Assembly: GCA_964534565.1 (NCBI GenBank)
Contig: CAZHON010000001.1
Span: 631,618-695,617, forward strand
Direction of reading: 5' to 3'
DNA: 64,000 bases
From: CAZHON01 sp964534565
GTDB taxonomy: Bacteria > Patescibacteriota > Gracilibacteria > Peribacterales > Peribacteraceae
Shown here: piece by piece, positions 27,274-35,863 of the stretch
Position numbering within the stretch: the first letter of the stretch is position 1
Layout of the letters: each line of letters starts with the position of its first letter
Made by a program: the position numbers and the translations under genes
Notes under the pieces: model-generated
What the model was told of the DNA's origin: nothing
Seen by the model: only the letters and a program-made list of their open reading frames with translations
Databases searched by the model: none

Positions 27274-28752
27274 TCAGACAAAATCGAGCTCTTTCTCCAG
27301 CGCTCGTACTTCTCTGAGCAGCTGCGGATCGTTCTGCATCTTGTCTTCAATCTTCTCAAACGCATTCATGACGGTGGTGTGGTCGCGATTGCTGAAGAGT
27401 TCTCCGATGCGGACGAAGCTCATGCGGAGGTATTTCTTGCAGAGATACATCGCGATTTGGCGTGGCACCAAAATCTCGCGCACGCGGGACTGACCCGTCA
27501 TATCGGCAACGGACACCGAGTAGTAACGACTGACAGCCTCCACAATATCTTGGAACGTCGCGTTGCGTTGCATGGGTGCTGAGAACCCGACCTGCTCTTC
27601 CTCCATGTGCGGGTCCTTGTTCAACTTTCGCATGATTTCGGAAATACTCTTGATCGTAGGGACGCGCTGTTCGAGTTCATAGAGAGCGACTGCCTGCATC
27701 AGAATTCCTTCGAGTTCACGAACGTTTCGTGTGACATGCTCAGCAATGAACTGCAGGACATTGCGATCCATGAAGATCTGGTACTCCTGTACTTTTTGGC
27801 TAAGAATAGCCAAACGTGTCTCGTAGTCAGGAGCGGACACATCGGCGATCATGCCGCGTTCGAAACGTGAGGTCAGACGATCTTCCAATTGTAATTCCTG
27901 CGGTGGACGGTCTGCAGACAGAATGATCTGCTTGTGATCTTCGTAGAGGGCGTTGAACGTGTGGAAGAATTCTTCCTGCGTGCGCTCTTTGTTTGCGAGG
28001 AACTGCACGTCATCGATGATGAGCACGTCGACCACGCGGTAGCGCTTGCGGAACTGTTCCATGCGCTGGGTCTGAATCGCTTCGATCACTTGGTTCGTAA
28101 AGTCCTCAGTCGTGGTATACACGATCGTTGCCTTCGGCATGTTCTTCAAAATCGCACTGCCTGTTGCTTGCAGCAGGTGCGTCTTTCCAAGACCGACTCC
28201 TCCGTAGAGGAAGAGCGGGTTGTACTTTCCGCCCGGCTGGGCTGCAACCGCTTGGCATGCCGCATAGGCAAGACGGTTTCCGCTTCCCACAATGAAGTTC
28301 TCGAGCGAGTAACGCGGCGCCAAAATCTTGCTCACAATCCCTTCGGCCAATTTCACTTCCTGCTTTCCTGGCAACTTGCGGCGCTTGGGGTCACCAAAGT
28401 GCTGGAGCAAATCGAGGGTGCGCATGGGATCATCCTTCAATCCCCCATCCACTTTATAGACCACCTGTTCAATCGTTGGGTCCACTTCCTGTGCGGCCTG
28501 CAACGTGAGTGCGCGATAGTGTTCGAGGTGCCAGTTTAAAAACATCGGGAGCGGCAATCCGACAATCAGTGTTCCCTCTTCGCGTCCTAAGACTGCCGTA
28601 TCCTTAAACCACGTGATGAACTGACTACGCACGACTTTTGGCTCCAAGATACGCAGAACCTCCAACCACAGATCGCGGTTTGAAAGGGATTTCCGTGATG
28701 CATGTTGCACCTCGGACGAAGCCTCAGATGTTGGAGAAGAGACGGAGAACAT
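27274..28752 (-). CDS. dnaA: Chromosomal replication initiator DnaA
   Basis: AAA+ ATPase that opens oriC. From ATG 28752 it has 492 residues: domain I (LSNRDLWLEVLRILEP, 23-38), Walker A GGVGLGKT (184-191), Walker B IIDDVQF (245-251), and the DNA-binding domain with VREILVPRQIAMYLC and NRDHTTVMNAFEKIE. The open frame extends to 28881, but TACATT at 28758-28763 lies 5 nt before ATG 28752. Start and promoter both lie inside the 3' end of rseP (29-bp overlap). dnaN and recF are not adjacent. Confidence 0.97.
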   Translation of the reverse strand: MFSVSSPTSEASSEVQHASRKSLSNRDLWLEVLRILEPKVVRSQFITWFKDTAVLGREEGTLIVGLPLPMFLNWHLEHYRALTLQAAQEVDPTIEQVVYKVDGGLKDDPMRTLDLLQHFGDPKRRKLPGKQEVKLAEGIVSKILAPRYSLENFIVGSGNRLAYAACQAVAAQPGGKYNPLFLYGGVGLGKTHLLQATGSAILKNMPKATIVYTTTEDFTNQVIEAIQTQRMEQFRKRYRVVDVLIIDDVQFLANKERTQEEFFHTFNALYEDHKQIILSADRPPQELQLEDRLTSRFERGMIADVSAPDYETRLAILSQKVQEYQIFMDRNVLQFIAEHVTRNVRELEGILMQAVALYELEQRVPTIKSISEIMRKLNKDPHMEEEQVGFSAPMQRNATFQDIVEAVSRYYSVSVADMTGQSRVREILVPRQIAMYLCKKYLRMSFVRIGELFSNRDHTTVMNAFEKIEDKMQNDPQLLREVRALEKELDFV

Positions 28753-29839
28753 CGGAAAATGTAACGACAATGATGAGGAGAAGTAGCACCACGAACCCAA
28801 TCGTATTTGCAGTGACTTCGAACGAACGGTCGGCAGGTTTGCGTCGAATTCCTTCCGCAAGCACGAAGAGCAACCGCCCACCGTCGAGTGCGGGGAACGG
28901 CAAAATGTTCAGTGCAGCAAGGCTCAAGCTGAGGAGTGCCACCAAGCGCAGGTACATCATCCATCCTTCTTGCACGGTTTGATTCGTCAGCTGCGCAATT
29001 CCGACAATGCCGGAAATTCCCTGCGGCACTTTGCCGCTGCTCGCGAGTGACCCGAACAGATGCACAATGCCAATCACCGTTTGCTCCATCACAATTTTGG
29101 CTTCAGAAAGCGACAAAAGAATCGCTCTCGGCAATGGCTGATTCACTCCTTCCAACACGGTTGGGAATGAACGAATCGACACACCGGTCTTTCCCTCTTT
29201 CACCGACACAGTGTAGGTTTTTGTCTGAGGAGGAGTGGTACGCAACTGCACCGTGTACGTCGCAGTCTTTTTTCCTTCTTGCAGACGAACAACATCTTCA
29301 GGAACCGTGATCGGTGTTCCGTTCACTGCGAGAAGCAAACTCCCCGGTTGAACTCCTGCTTTTGCAGCACCTTCATCGGCAATCACGGCATCGATCAAAA
29401 TACCCATCTCCAATCGAATTTCACCGCGACTTGCAGCTGCCTTCATCTCATCGAGTGTTGCATACGTTGGGACCCACTGCCCCCACGCGAACCCTCCGGT
29501 AAAGAGAACGAGCGCGAGCAAGAAATTCATCGCCACACCGGCAACAAGAATCACACATCGAGCCCAAATGGAGGCTGCGGCAAAGCTTCCTTTGCTGGGG
29601 TGCAATGCAGGGTCATTTTCTCCCTTCAAACGAACAAAACCGCCGAAAGGAATCCAGTTTAATGTGAAATCTGTTCCTCGAGATTTGAAGACCGTGAGCA
29701 AGCGTGGAGGAAGACCAAATCCAAACTCTTCAACAACGACTCCAAAGCGTCGTGCTGCGAAAAAGTGCCCAAGTTCATGAATGAGAATTAACCCTGTAAT
29801 CAACACGAAGAATGCCAGGGCGGAGAGCAAGAGTGTCAT
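28724..29839 (-). CDS. rseP: RseP-type site-2 metalloprotease
   Basis: Intramembrane zinc protease of the RIP family. HELGH (21-25) lies in the first hydrophobic segment; a PDZ domain spans roughly 120-200 (with GAAKAGVQPGSLLLAVNG); the second motif NILPFPALDGGRLLF supplies the third zinc ligand near the C-terminus. 371 residues, single PDZ, like B. subtilis RasP. TAGGAT is 10 nt before the ATG, with an inverted repeat further upstream (29865-29890). dnaA starts within its 3' end. Confidence 0.92.
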   Translation of the reverse strand: MTLLLSALAFFVLITGLILIHELGHFFAARRFGVVVEEFGFGLPPRLLTVFKSRGTDFTLNWIPFGGFVRLKGENDPALHPSKGSFAAASIWARCVILVAGVAMNFLLALVLFTGGFAWGQWVPTYATLDEMKAAASRGEIRLEMGILIDAVIADEGAAKAGVQPGSLLLAVNGTPITVPEDVVRLQEGKKTATYTVQLRTTPPQTKTYTVSVKEGKTGVSIRSFPTVLEGVNQPLPRAILLSLSEAKIVMEQTVIGIVHLFGSLASSGKVPQGISGIVGIAQLTNQTVQEGWMMYLRLVALLSLSLAALNILPFPALDGGRLLFVLAEGIRRKPADRSFEVTANTIGFVVLLLLIIVVTFSDVLRLFSNI

Positions 29840-29864
29840 GGGAGGAAGTGATCCTATCCTTTCC

Positions 29865-29890
29865 TGTGGAAAACGGAAAAGTTTTCCACA
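29865..29890. repeat. 10-bp perfect palindrome of DnaA-box-like halves
   Basis: TGTGGAAAAC (29865-29874) and GTTTTCCACA (29881-29890) with a 6-base centre. Each half contains TTTTCCACA, one change from the TTATCCACA DnaA box, in opposite orientation. It lies between comF and rseP, about 1.1 kb before dnaA. Confidence 0.45.
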
Positions 29891-29980
29891 CTTTCGTGTT
29901 GCGACCGAGTTGGAACTCCCCTCTATTCATCGTTTGTCGACTCGACTGAACATGATGCAAAATCGTTGCGTCATTTTCAC

Positions 29981-30631
29981 TCAACCGCGTGCAATGACGA
30001 GTCCCGACACCCACTGCACTCCTGCTTCTTTCAACACGCGTGCACAGGAGTTGAGCGTCGAACAACTGGTTGCAACATCGTCGATGAGAAGGACGGATTT
30101 TGGAAGTTCCTTGCCTTCCAAAAGCACATCGAACGCATCTCCTACCGACTGTCGTCTCAACTGTTTCCCCTCCAACCGTGCTTGTTGCTTCGTGATTTTT
30201 CGACGGAAGAGCAGTTGTTGTACGGGCCACTCTCGTTCTCGTGCGACAATATCTGCAAGGAGTTCCGCTTGATTGAACCCTCTCCAGTAGCGCCTGGTCC
30301 AATGAAGCGGCACCGGACAAATCACAATGTCACTCTGCCGCGGGAGCAAACGCGTGGCCGGCAGCAACAGCCGTCCCAATGGCTCCGCGAGTGCACGTAC
30401 CTTTGCGTACTTGTACCGAAAGACCATGCGTCGGAGCAATGCCGACCCTGCATAGGAATGTGCGGCCAAGAGAAGGTCGAGAGAATGGCATCCTTCCTGA
30501 GCCAATGAACGGGAATCCATTGTGAGGGGATAGGATTGAAGATCCTTCCACTCCTCTCGCGTCACGAGATTGCCGCTTTCGCCCCGCAGTGAACGATAGG
30601 GAAAGAAAAGATTGGTAAGGGAAAATTGCAT
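29981..30631 (-). CDS. comF: ComF-family phosphoribosyltransferase-like protein
   Basis: 216 residues. The C-terminal half shows the family run PVPLHWTRRYWRGFNQAELLA, KQQARLEGKQLRRQ and the PRTase motif VLLIDDVATSCSTL. ComF/GntX proteins take part in DNA uptake or its metabolism. The N-terminal four-cysteine zinc finger common in ComF is missing. TATGGT lies 8 nt before the ATG. A DNA-uptake link to the VirB2/VirB6-like genes is possible but unproven. Confidence 0.85.
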   Translation of the reverse strand: MQFSLTNLFFPYRSLRGESGNLVTREEWKDLQSYPLTMDSRSLAQEGCHSLDLLLAAHSYAGSALLRRMVFRYKYAKVRALAEPLGRLLLPATRLLPRQSDIVICPVPLHWTRRYWRGFNQAELLADIVAREREWPVQQLLFRRKITKQQARLEGKQLRRQSVGDAFDVLLEGKELPKSVLLIDDVATSCSTLNSCARVLKEAGVQWVSGLVIARG

Positions 30632-30785
30632 AGCGACCCACCATACTCACCCAAAAAACCTCTGCTGAGGCTTGCCCTAGGGCATCGTGCCTTCTATGCT
30701 CTGGCTCCGCATGAAGGGTGTTCTGACGTTTTGCGGAACAGGGCAATTATCCCGCAACCGCGGGATGGCTGCGATTCATACCATC

Positions 30786-30862
30786 GGGCAATTAGCTCAG
30801 CTGGCTAGAGCGCCACATTGACATTGTGGAGGTCACTGGTTCAAGTCCAGTATTGCCCACCA
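30786..30862 (+). tRNA. tRNA-Val (GAC)
   Basis: 77-nt cloverleaf, GGGCAAT...ATTGCCC-ACCA. Anticodon stem CCACA/TGTGG encloses TTGACAT, giving anticodon GAC. CCA is encoded. A terminator follows at 30874. Confidence 0.95.
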
Positions 30863-30873
30863 TTGAAGCCAAT

Positions 30874-30898
30874 AGAACCATTCTATGGTTCTTTTTTA
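30874..30898 (+). terminator. Rho-independent terminator after tRNA-Val
   Basis: AGAACCAT (30874-30881), loop TCT, ATGGTTCT (30885-30892) and a T run to 30897. Confidence 0.85.
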
Positions 30899-30974
30899 TT
30901 ACATCATAAATTAGAATCTACGCAACTCTCCTCAAGTGCAGAAAACACGTTTTTGCGCTATAATTAGAGGATTT

Positions 30975-31475
30975 ATGAATACAAACACACACGAACATCC
31001 TGCCCTGCAGGAACTCACACTTCTCACGCACTGGGAAGCACATAACGAACCACTCCATGATCGTGGAAAGACATGGTACGCAGTGGGAGGAGGAATCGTT
31101 CTCGCCGGTGCCGTGTATGGAATCGTCAGTGGCTCTTGGGCATTCAGCATTGTGTGCGTGCTGTGTGCAGCGATGTACGTTCTATTGAAAGACCACGTTC
31201 CTGCCACTCACTCGATGGCACTCTTTGAAGAAGGGGTGATGTACGACGAGCATTTCATTCGCTGGGAAGACATTGAAGGATTCTGGACGATCGACAGTGC
31301 TCACTACAGCATTTTGCATGTCGTGATGCGCACAAAAAATACAGCAGACATTGCAATATTGATGGCACCAGAAGATCGCGAACACACGCGGCTCCTTCTT
31401 GCGCAATACACACCCGAACTGGATGACCGCAGGGAAAGTTTTCTTGACTTTATTTATCGCTTCTGTAAACTCTAA
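30975..31475 (+). CDS. Hypothetical two-helix membrane protein (DUF5673-like)
   Basis: 166 residues from ATG 30975. Hydrophobic segments near 33-52 and 55-73 are followed by a soluble C-terminal domain with GVMYDEHFIRWEDIEGFWTI, the pattern of small PH-like domains in CPR proteins (DUF5673-like by memory). TATAAT (30959-30964) lies 10 nt before the ATG; AGAGG at 30966-30970 is a weak ribosome-binding candidate. The next gene's frame opens directly after this stop. Confidence 0.65.
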   Translation: MNTNTHEHPALQELTLLTHWEAHNEPLHDRGKTWYAVGGGIVLAGAVYGIVSGSWAFSIVCVLCAAMYVLLKDHVPATHSMALFEEGVMYDEHFIRWEDIEGFWTIDSAHYSILHVVMRTKNTADIAILMAPEDREHTRLLLAQYTPELDDRRESFLDFIYRFCKL

Positions 31476-31547
31476 ATGACGCGCGGCCTCCGCTGCTGGC
31501 GCTTCGCACCAAACGGACCTCTCAGTAGAGAGCGCCGTCTTTGCGCG

Positions 31548-34046
31548 ATGGCAGGAGGAACAAATCCAGCAGGTGACCCGCAAAATCCTGACCAAACACC
31601 GCAACAGCCAACAACGAATCCAGAGACTCAAACCCCAACTCCACAGGCTGCAACAACGGCACCGGTGGACGCAAGAACGAATCAAACCCGCAGTGCGACC
31701 GCGGCCGTTTTAACGAGCGATCCTGAATCGATTGCCGAAGCCGCAACCGAAGCCGCATTGAATAAAAAGCGTGCTGATGCACAACGACAGAGTTTCCAAG
31801 ATGGCATTAAAGATACTGTTAAAAAACTGGGAGAAATTGGGAATCAAATGCAGGACGTCATTGCGGACATGGGTGACGAAAAATTAATCGCTCAGTTGCG
31901 CAGCGAATCACCGGAAGTTGCCGATCAATGGGAAGACGATTTGAGAGTCTTAAAGAGAGAGCAGATGAACAATAGCTTGGACAAGGAGTACCTAAGCAGT
32001 GTGTCGAGCTTTTATGAAGGGAGTATGAGTCCCGCTCAATTCCTTGGGCACACAGGAACTCACCTGGAGCATCTGCCATACGGTTTTGCAGATGCTGGAA
32101 CAAAGCTGCAAAACGTGATCGAAATGTACGCACAAGGCGACGGTGTGCATGCGGGCCGCTTCCCAGCGACAAGCATGACCGAAGCTGGTTGGGGGCAATT
32201 ACAATCCAAGGATCGTCAAGAAATTGTAGAACAAATGCTTCGAAGCGTGAACATCGACACCCTGTTGGGGCAAATGAATCAATCGAGTCGCAAAATAAAA
32301 AAGCTGATGCAGGAACAAGCGAAGTTCGTCAAAAAGGCTACGGACGCACATCAGAACATTCTCGATGCAGAAGCAAATGCGCCAGGCTTCGTTGATATGA
32401 TTAAGGGCATTCGTTTTTACTCCATCATGAACTACGTCGAGGGAGCCAAGAAGTATTGGGAAGCTCTCAAAACTGTGTGGGAACAGCGCGGAGAACGTTA
32501 CAGTGCAACGTTCGCGGAACAGATTGGAACAGCGCTCGAGAGCATTCCGATTTACGGAAAAGAAGTCGACCGCATTCTCGACCAGCAGCTGGAAGCAAAG
32601 CGCTCCGAAGAGACGGAAGCGATGAAGAAGCAGTTGGAATCGGATGGAGCAAAGTGGAAGGAACTGTTTGGAAAATCCCCCGCCGGGTTCTTCGAACAAT
32701 TCAAACAGAACCCAAACAAAGTTCGCGGTATTTTGGAATACGCCGCTGACCACGGACTTTTGTACGACATCGACGATTACACCGATCACCACAACCCAAC
32801 AGTCTATGGCATCAAATTGTCCAAACTGTGCAGCGACTGGTCTATTCAGGAAGGTGGAGACAAAAAAGTGCAGAACTACTTCACGTTGCTCCGTGGAAAG
32901 AACTCCTCGGGTCGTGACCACGAAACTGATCACGGTTACAAGAAAGAACACGATTGTGAAAGCGTCCCTCGCTTCATCGAACTTCTCGAAGAAGAAATGG
33001 ATGACCATAACTTGTGGGCAGCAGCCGGTGTGTGCAAACGCGCAATGGAACGTGGTCTCGCGGGAGAAGTCTCTCCATGGCTTATTACGACAATCATGGC
33101 AAAGTTAGAAGAATACCCAGAATTGAAGAAAGTGGCTCCTGTATCCTTCTTCGACATCATCGGTAAACTGAGTATGTACCAGACAGGCTTTACGCTCGGC
33201 TGGGCAAAGAAACACCGTAAGGAATTACGTATGTGGGCAAAGACTGATGACAAGGCTACACAGAAGAAAATTATTGATAAAACAGCCTTCGGTACTTTCA
33301 AAAAAATTGAAGAAGATATCATCCACTATGACAGTGCGACGGACTACAGCAGCAAAGAAGGAAAGCAGAAGATGCAACACTTGGTTGCACAGGTTCTTGC
33401 AACACAAATCGTCGAACTACCCGGTGGAGCGATCAGTATTTATCAGGATAAATTCAAAGACTATCGCGCAGATGCGGCAGCTACATTCGTCAGCTTGGCG
33501 GATCCGTTAAAAGAAGATTCCGACTTTGCAACCGAAGATACCGAAAAACCGATGTTGCCTGAATTCGGATACAAACAGGTGCTTGCCTACCAGTCCACAT
33601 TCGACTTCAAAAACGAATCATGGGCAGCGGCCTTTATGGAAACATTAATTCGACATGCAGATCAATTGAAAGCAGTCCCCGGTTTGGAAGATGCCTACAA
33701 AAACTACATCCTTGAAGTGCGCGCGAAGTTTGATGCACACTTCAAATCCTTCCTTGGAGAAGAGCGTCCGGGCCGCCAGTTATACACATTCGACAGCAGT
33801 GGAAAACCGTTGATCGCCCAGTTGATTGTCAAAGGACTCTTGTCATGGGATGGCCTCGAAGATATTCCAAGCGACTCTCCCTCGGCGGTTATGTCCACGG
33901 CTATGTATCGCCAGGAAGTTATTGAACAAATCAAAGAAATCTATCCTGCTTACTACTTCGCACGTATTCACAATAAACCTCCCGAACTCACTGCTCCTGA
34001 TTTGAAGGGAAAGAAAAATAAGCCTGCGCCAAAAAAGACACCTTAA
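31548..34046 (+). CDS. Large hypothetical soluble protein
   Basis: 832 residues from ATG 31548 (MAGGTNPAGD); the frame also has an ATG at 31476, directly after the previous stop, adding 24 Arg/Leu-rich residues that look non-native. A Pro/Thr/Gln-rich, disordered N-terminus (about 50 residues) precedes a long, mainly helical body with coiled-coil-prone regions, then a Lys/Pro-rich tail. No membrane segment except a weak one, and no known catalytic motif. I do not recognise it; size suggests a structural or scaffold role. Confidence 0.7.
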   Translation: MAGGTNPAGDPQNPDQTPQQPTTNPETQTPTPQAATTAPVDARTNQTRSATAAVLTSDPESIAEAATEAALNKKRADAQRQSFQDGIKDTVKKLGEIGNQMQDVIADMGDEKLIAQLRSESPEVADQWEDDLRVLKREQMNNSLDKEYLSSVSSFYEGSMSPAQFLGHTGTHLEHLPYGFADAGTKLQNVIEMYAQGDGVHAGRFPATSMTEAGWGQLQSKDRQEIVEQMLRSVNIDTLLGQMNQSSRKIKKLMQEQAKFVKKATDAHQNILDAEANAPGFVDMIKGIRFYSIMNYVEGAKKYWEALKTVWEQRGERYSATFAEQIGTALESIPIYGKEVDRILDQQLEAKRSEETEAMKKQLESDGAKWKELFGKSPAGFFEQFKQNPNKVRGILEYAADHGLLYDIDDYTDHHNPTVYGIKLSKLCSDWSIQEGGDKKVQNYFTLLRGKNSSGRDHETDHGYKKEHDCESVPRFIELLEEEMDDHNLWAAAGVCKRAMERGLAGEVSPWLITTIMAKLEEYPELKKVAPVSFFDIIGKLSMYQTGFTLGWAKKHRKELRMWAKTDDKATQKKIIDKTAFGTFKKIEEDIIHYDSATDYSSKEGKQKMQHLVAQVLATQIVELPGGAISIYQDKFKDYRADAAATFVSLADPLKEDSDFATEDTEKPMLPEFGYKQVLAYQSTFDFKNESWAAAFMETLIRHADQLKAVPGLEDAYKNYILEVRAKFDAHFKSFLGEERPGRQLYTFDSSGKPLIAQLIVKGLLSWDGLEDIPSDSPSAVMSTAMYRQEVIEQIKEIYPAYYFARIHNKPPELTAPDLKGKKNKPAPKKTP

Positions 34047-34103
34047 GCGAGGTCTTGAAGAAGATTGAATGTTCGTTTCCTCAAAAACCCGTATAGTTGG
34101 CGC

Positions 34104-34541
34104 ATGAACGTCTCCATTCAACGTATCGACTCAACACTGCCTCTCCCCTCCTACGCCTCGACAGGGGCCGTAGGATTCGATTTTGTTACACGCGAAACAA
34201 CCGTGATCGAACCGGGTGCCATCGGGCTTGTTCCGGGCAACGTCATTGTGAAGGTGCCGGAGGGCTACGCTCTCCTCATCCTCCCCCGCTCGTCCCTCCC
34301 GCGAAAGAAGGGGTTAGTATGTCCGCACTCCGTCGGCGTGATTGATCAGGATTACCACGGACCGAAGGACGAAATTTTGGTGCAGGTCCAAAACATTACG
34401 AAGGAACCCGTCACCATCGAACGAGGCGAACGCATTGCGCAGGGACTCTTTGTGAAGGTGGATATTGCAGAGTGGACCGAAGTTGATGGCCACGGAGCCG
34501 AAAGTCGCGGAGGATTCGGATCGACGGGAACCCACGCCTAG
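34104..34541 (+). CDS. dut: dUTP diphosphatase
   Basis: Trimeric dUTPase that hydrolyses dUTP to dUMP. Motifs in order: ASTGAVGFDF (motif 1), PRSSL (motif 2), GVIDQDYHGP (motif 3), ERIAQGLF (motif 4) and SRGGFGSTG (motif 5). 145 residues from ATG 34104, with TATAGT at 34092-34097, 6 nt upstream. The shared terminator with ftsZ lies 5 bp downstream. Confidence 0.95.
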   Translation: MNVSIQRIDSTLPLPSYASTGAVGFDFVTRETTVIEPGAIGLVPGNVIVKVPEGYALLILPRSSLPRKKGLVCPHSVGVIDQDYHGPKDEILVQVQNITKEPVTIERGERIAQGLFVKVDIAEWTEVDGHGAESRGGFGSTGTHA

Positions 34542-34545
34542 GAAC

Positions 34546-34583
34546 AAAAAGGAGACGTAGCTCTGAAGCACACGTCTCCTTTT
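34546..34583. terminator. Bidirectional terminator between dut and ftsZ
   Basis: AAAAA-GGAGACGT (34546-34558), 13-base loop, ACGTCTCC-TTTT (34572-34583). A on one side and T on the other allow use from both converging genes. Confidence 0.8.
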
Positions 34584-34597
34584 GAATGCAGAGAAAA

Positions 34598-35836
34598 TTA
34601 CTTCGAGAGAGGCTTTCGCATGAAGGCTGGAACCTCCAATTCCTCTTCGTTGAACTGGACGGACGTGGACTTCACGTTCGGATCCAACATCGGCTTGTCT
34701 CCACTCTCGCGGTCTATGCGACCGGAAGGAGGAGCGCCAGCTGGCTTGCTGAAGTAGCGCTGTGCAGGAGTCTGGATCATGGAGACCGGAGTCGTTTCCT
34801 TCTCGTCGAAGCCTGTGGCCACGACCGTGCACTTCACCTGACCGGTGAAGCTCTCGTCGATCACAGCACCGAAGATGATGTTTGCTTCTGGAGATGCCGT
34901 CTCTGTCACAATGCGAGCAGCCTCGTCCACTTCGTACATGGAGAGATCGTTGCCACCTGTGATGTTGAAGAGAATTCCCTTCGCACCATTGATGGAGAGC
35001 TCGAGGAGTGGGCTTTCGATTGCAGCGCGAGCAGCTTCTGCAGCGCGGCTGTCCCCTGTTCCGTATCCGATACCCATGAGTGCCGTTCCGGCGTCGCTCA
35101 TGACGGACTTCACGTCGGCAAAGTCGACGTTCACAAGTCCATGCTGCGTGATGAGGGTGGAGATTCCTTCGATCGCATGCTGAAGCACTTCATCCACAAC
35201 TTCGAAGGCTTCTGTGAGAGGCGTCGTTTTGTCGATGAGCGAGAGGATCTTGTCGTTTGGGATCGTGATCAAGGTATCGACCTTTCCGCGGATATTCTCA
35301 AGTGCTTCCTCTGCCTGCTTCTTGCGCTTGAGACCCTCGAAGCTGAAGGGCTTTGTGACAACTCCCACTGTGAGAATTCCCATGGAACGAGCAAGTTCTG
35401 CGAAGATAGGAAGACTGCCGGACCCCGTTCCTCCACCAAGTCCTGCTGTGATGAAGAGCATGTCTGTTCCTTCGATTGCTGCCTTCACCTCCTCCAAGCT
35501 TTCCTCAGCGGCGCGCTTTCCCATCTCTGGGTTTGCCCCGGCACCAAGTCCCCTCGTGGTACCGCGACCGATTGTGATCTTCTTTGGAGCTGGGTTGTGG
35601 TACAGCGCCTGAACGTCAGTGTTCACAGCGATGAACTCCACTCCATTCACTTTCGCAGTCACCATTCGGGCGACGGCGTTCTGACCCGCACCTCCTGTTC
35701 CAAGAACACGGATGACTGCACCTGGGAGTGCGTCTGGGCGAACCTCATTGCTCGCAGTCGACGTCATCGGGTCCGATGGTCGGAAATTTGCCCGCTGAGA
35801 GGGCGACGAGAAGAGGGAGCGGAATGCGTCTGACAT
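34598..35836 (-). CDS. ftsZ: Cell division protein FtsZ
   Basis: Tubulin-like GTPase forming the Z ring. Residues 46-55 GTGGAGQNAV, tubulin signature GGGTGSG (134-140), and T7-loop region NVDFADVKSVM. A variable linker leads to the C-terminal peptide EVPAFMRKPLSK, matching the FtsA/ZipA-binding tail. 412 residues. ftsA lies 27 bp upstream in the same operon, with no obvious Shine-Dalgarno between them. Confidence 0.97.
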   Translation of the reverse strand: MSDAFRSLFSSPSQRANFRPSDPMTSTASNEVRPDALPGAVIRVLGTGGAGQNAVARMVTAKVNGVEFIAVNTDVQALYHNPAPKKITIGRGTTRGLGAGANPEMGKRAAEESLEEVKAAIEGTDMLFITAGLGGGTGSGSLPIFAELARSMGILTVGVVTKPFSFEGLKRKKQAEEALENIRGKVDTLITIPNDKILSLIDKTTPLTEAFEVVDEVLQHAIEGISTLITQHGLVNVDFADVKSVMSDAGTALMGIGYGTGDSRAAEAARAAIESPLLELSINGAKGILFNITGGNDLSMYEVDEAARIVTETASPEANIIFGAVIDESFTGQVKCTVVATGFDEKETTPVSMIQTPAQRYFSKPAGAPPSGRIDRESGDKPMLDPNVKSTSVQFNEEELEVPAFMRKPLSK

Positions 35837-35863
35837 GATAGGAGGGGGAAATGGGGGAGCTAT

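Noticed and set aside
34586..35833. 415-codon plus-strand frame across ftsZ
   Set aside because: Antisense to FtsZ, Cys/His/Arg-rich translation.
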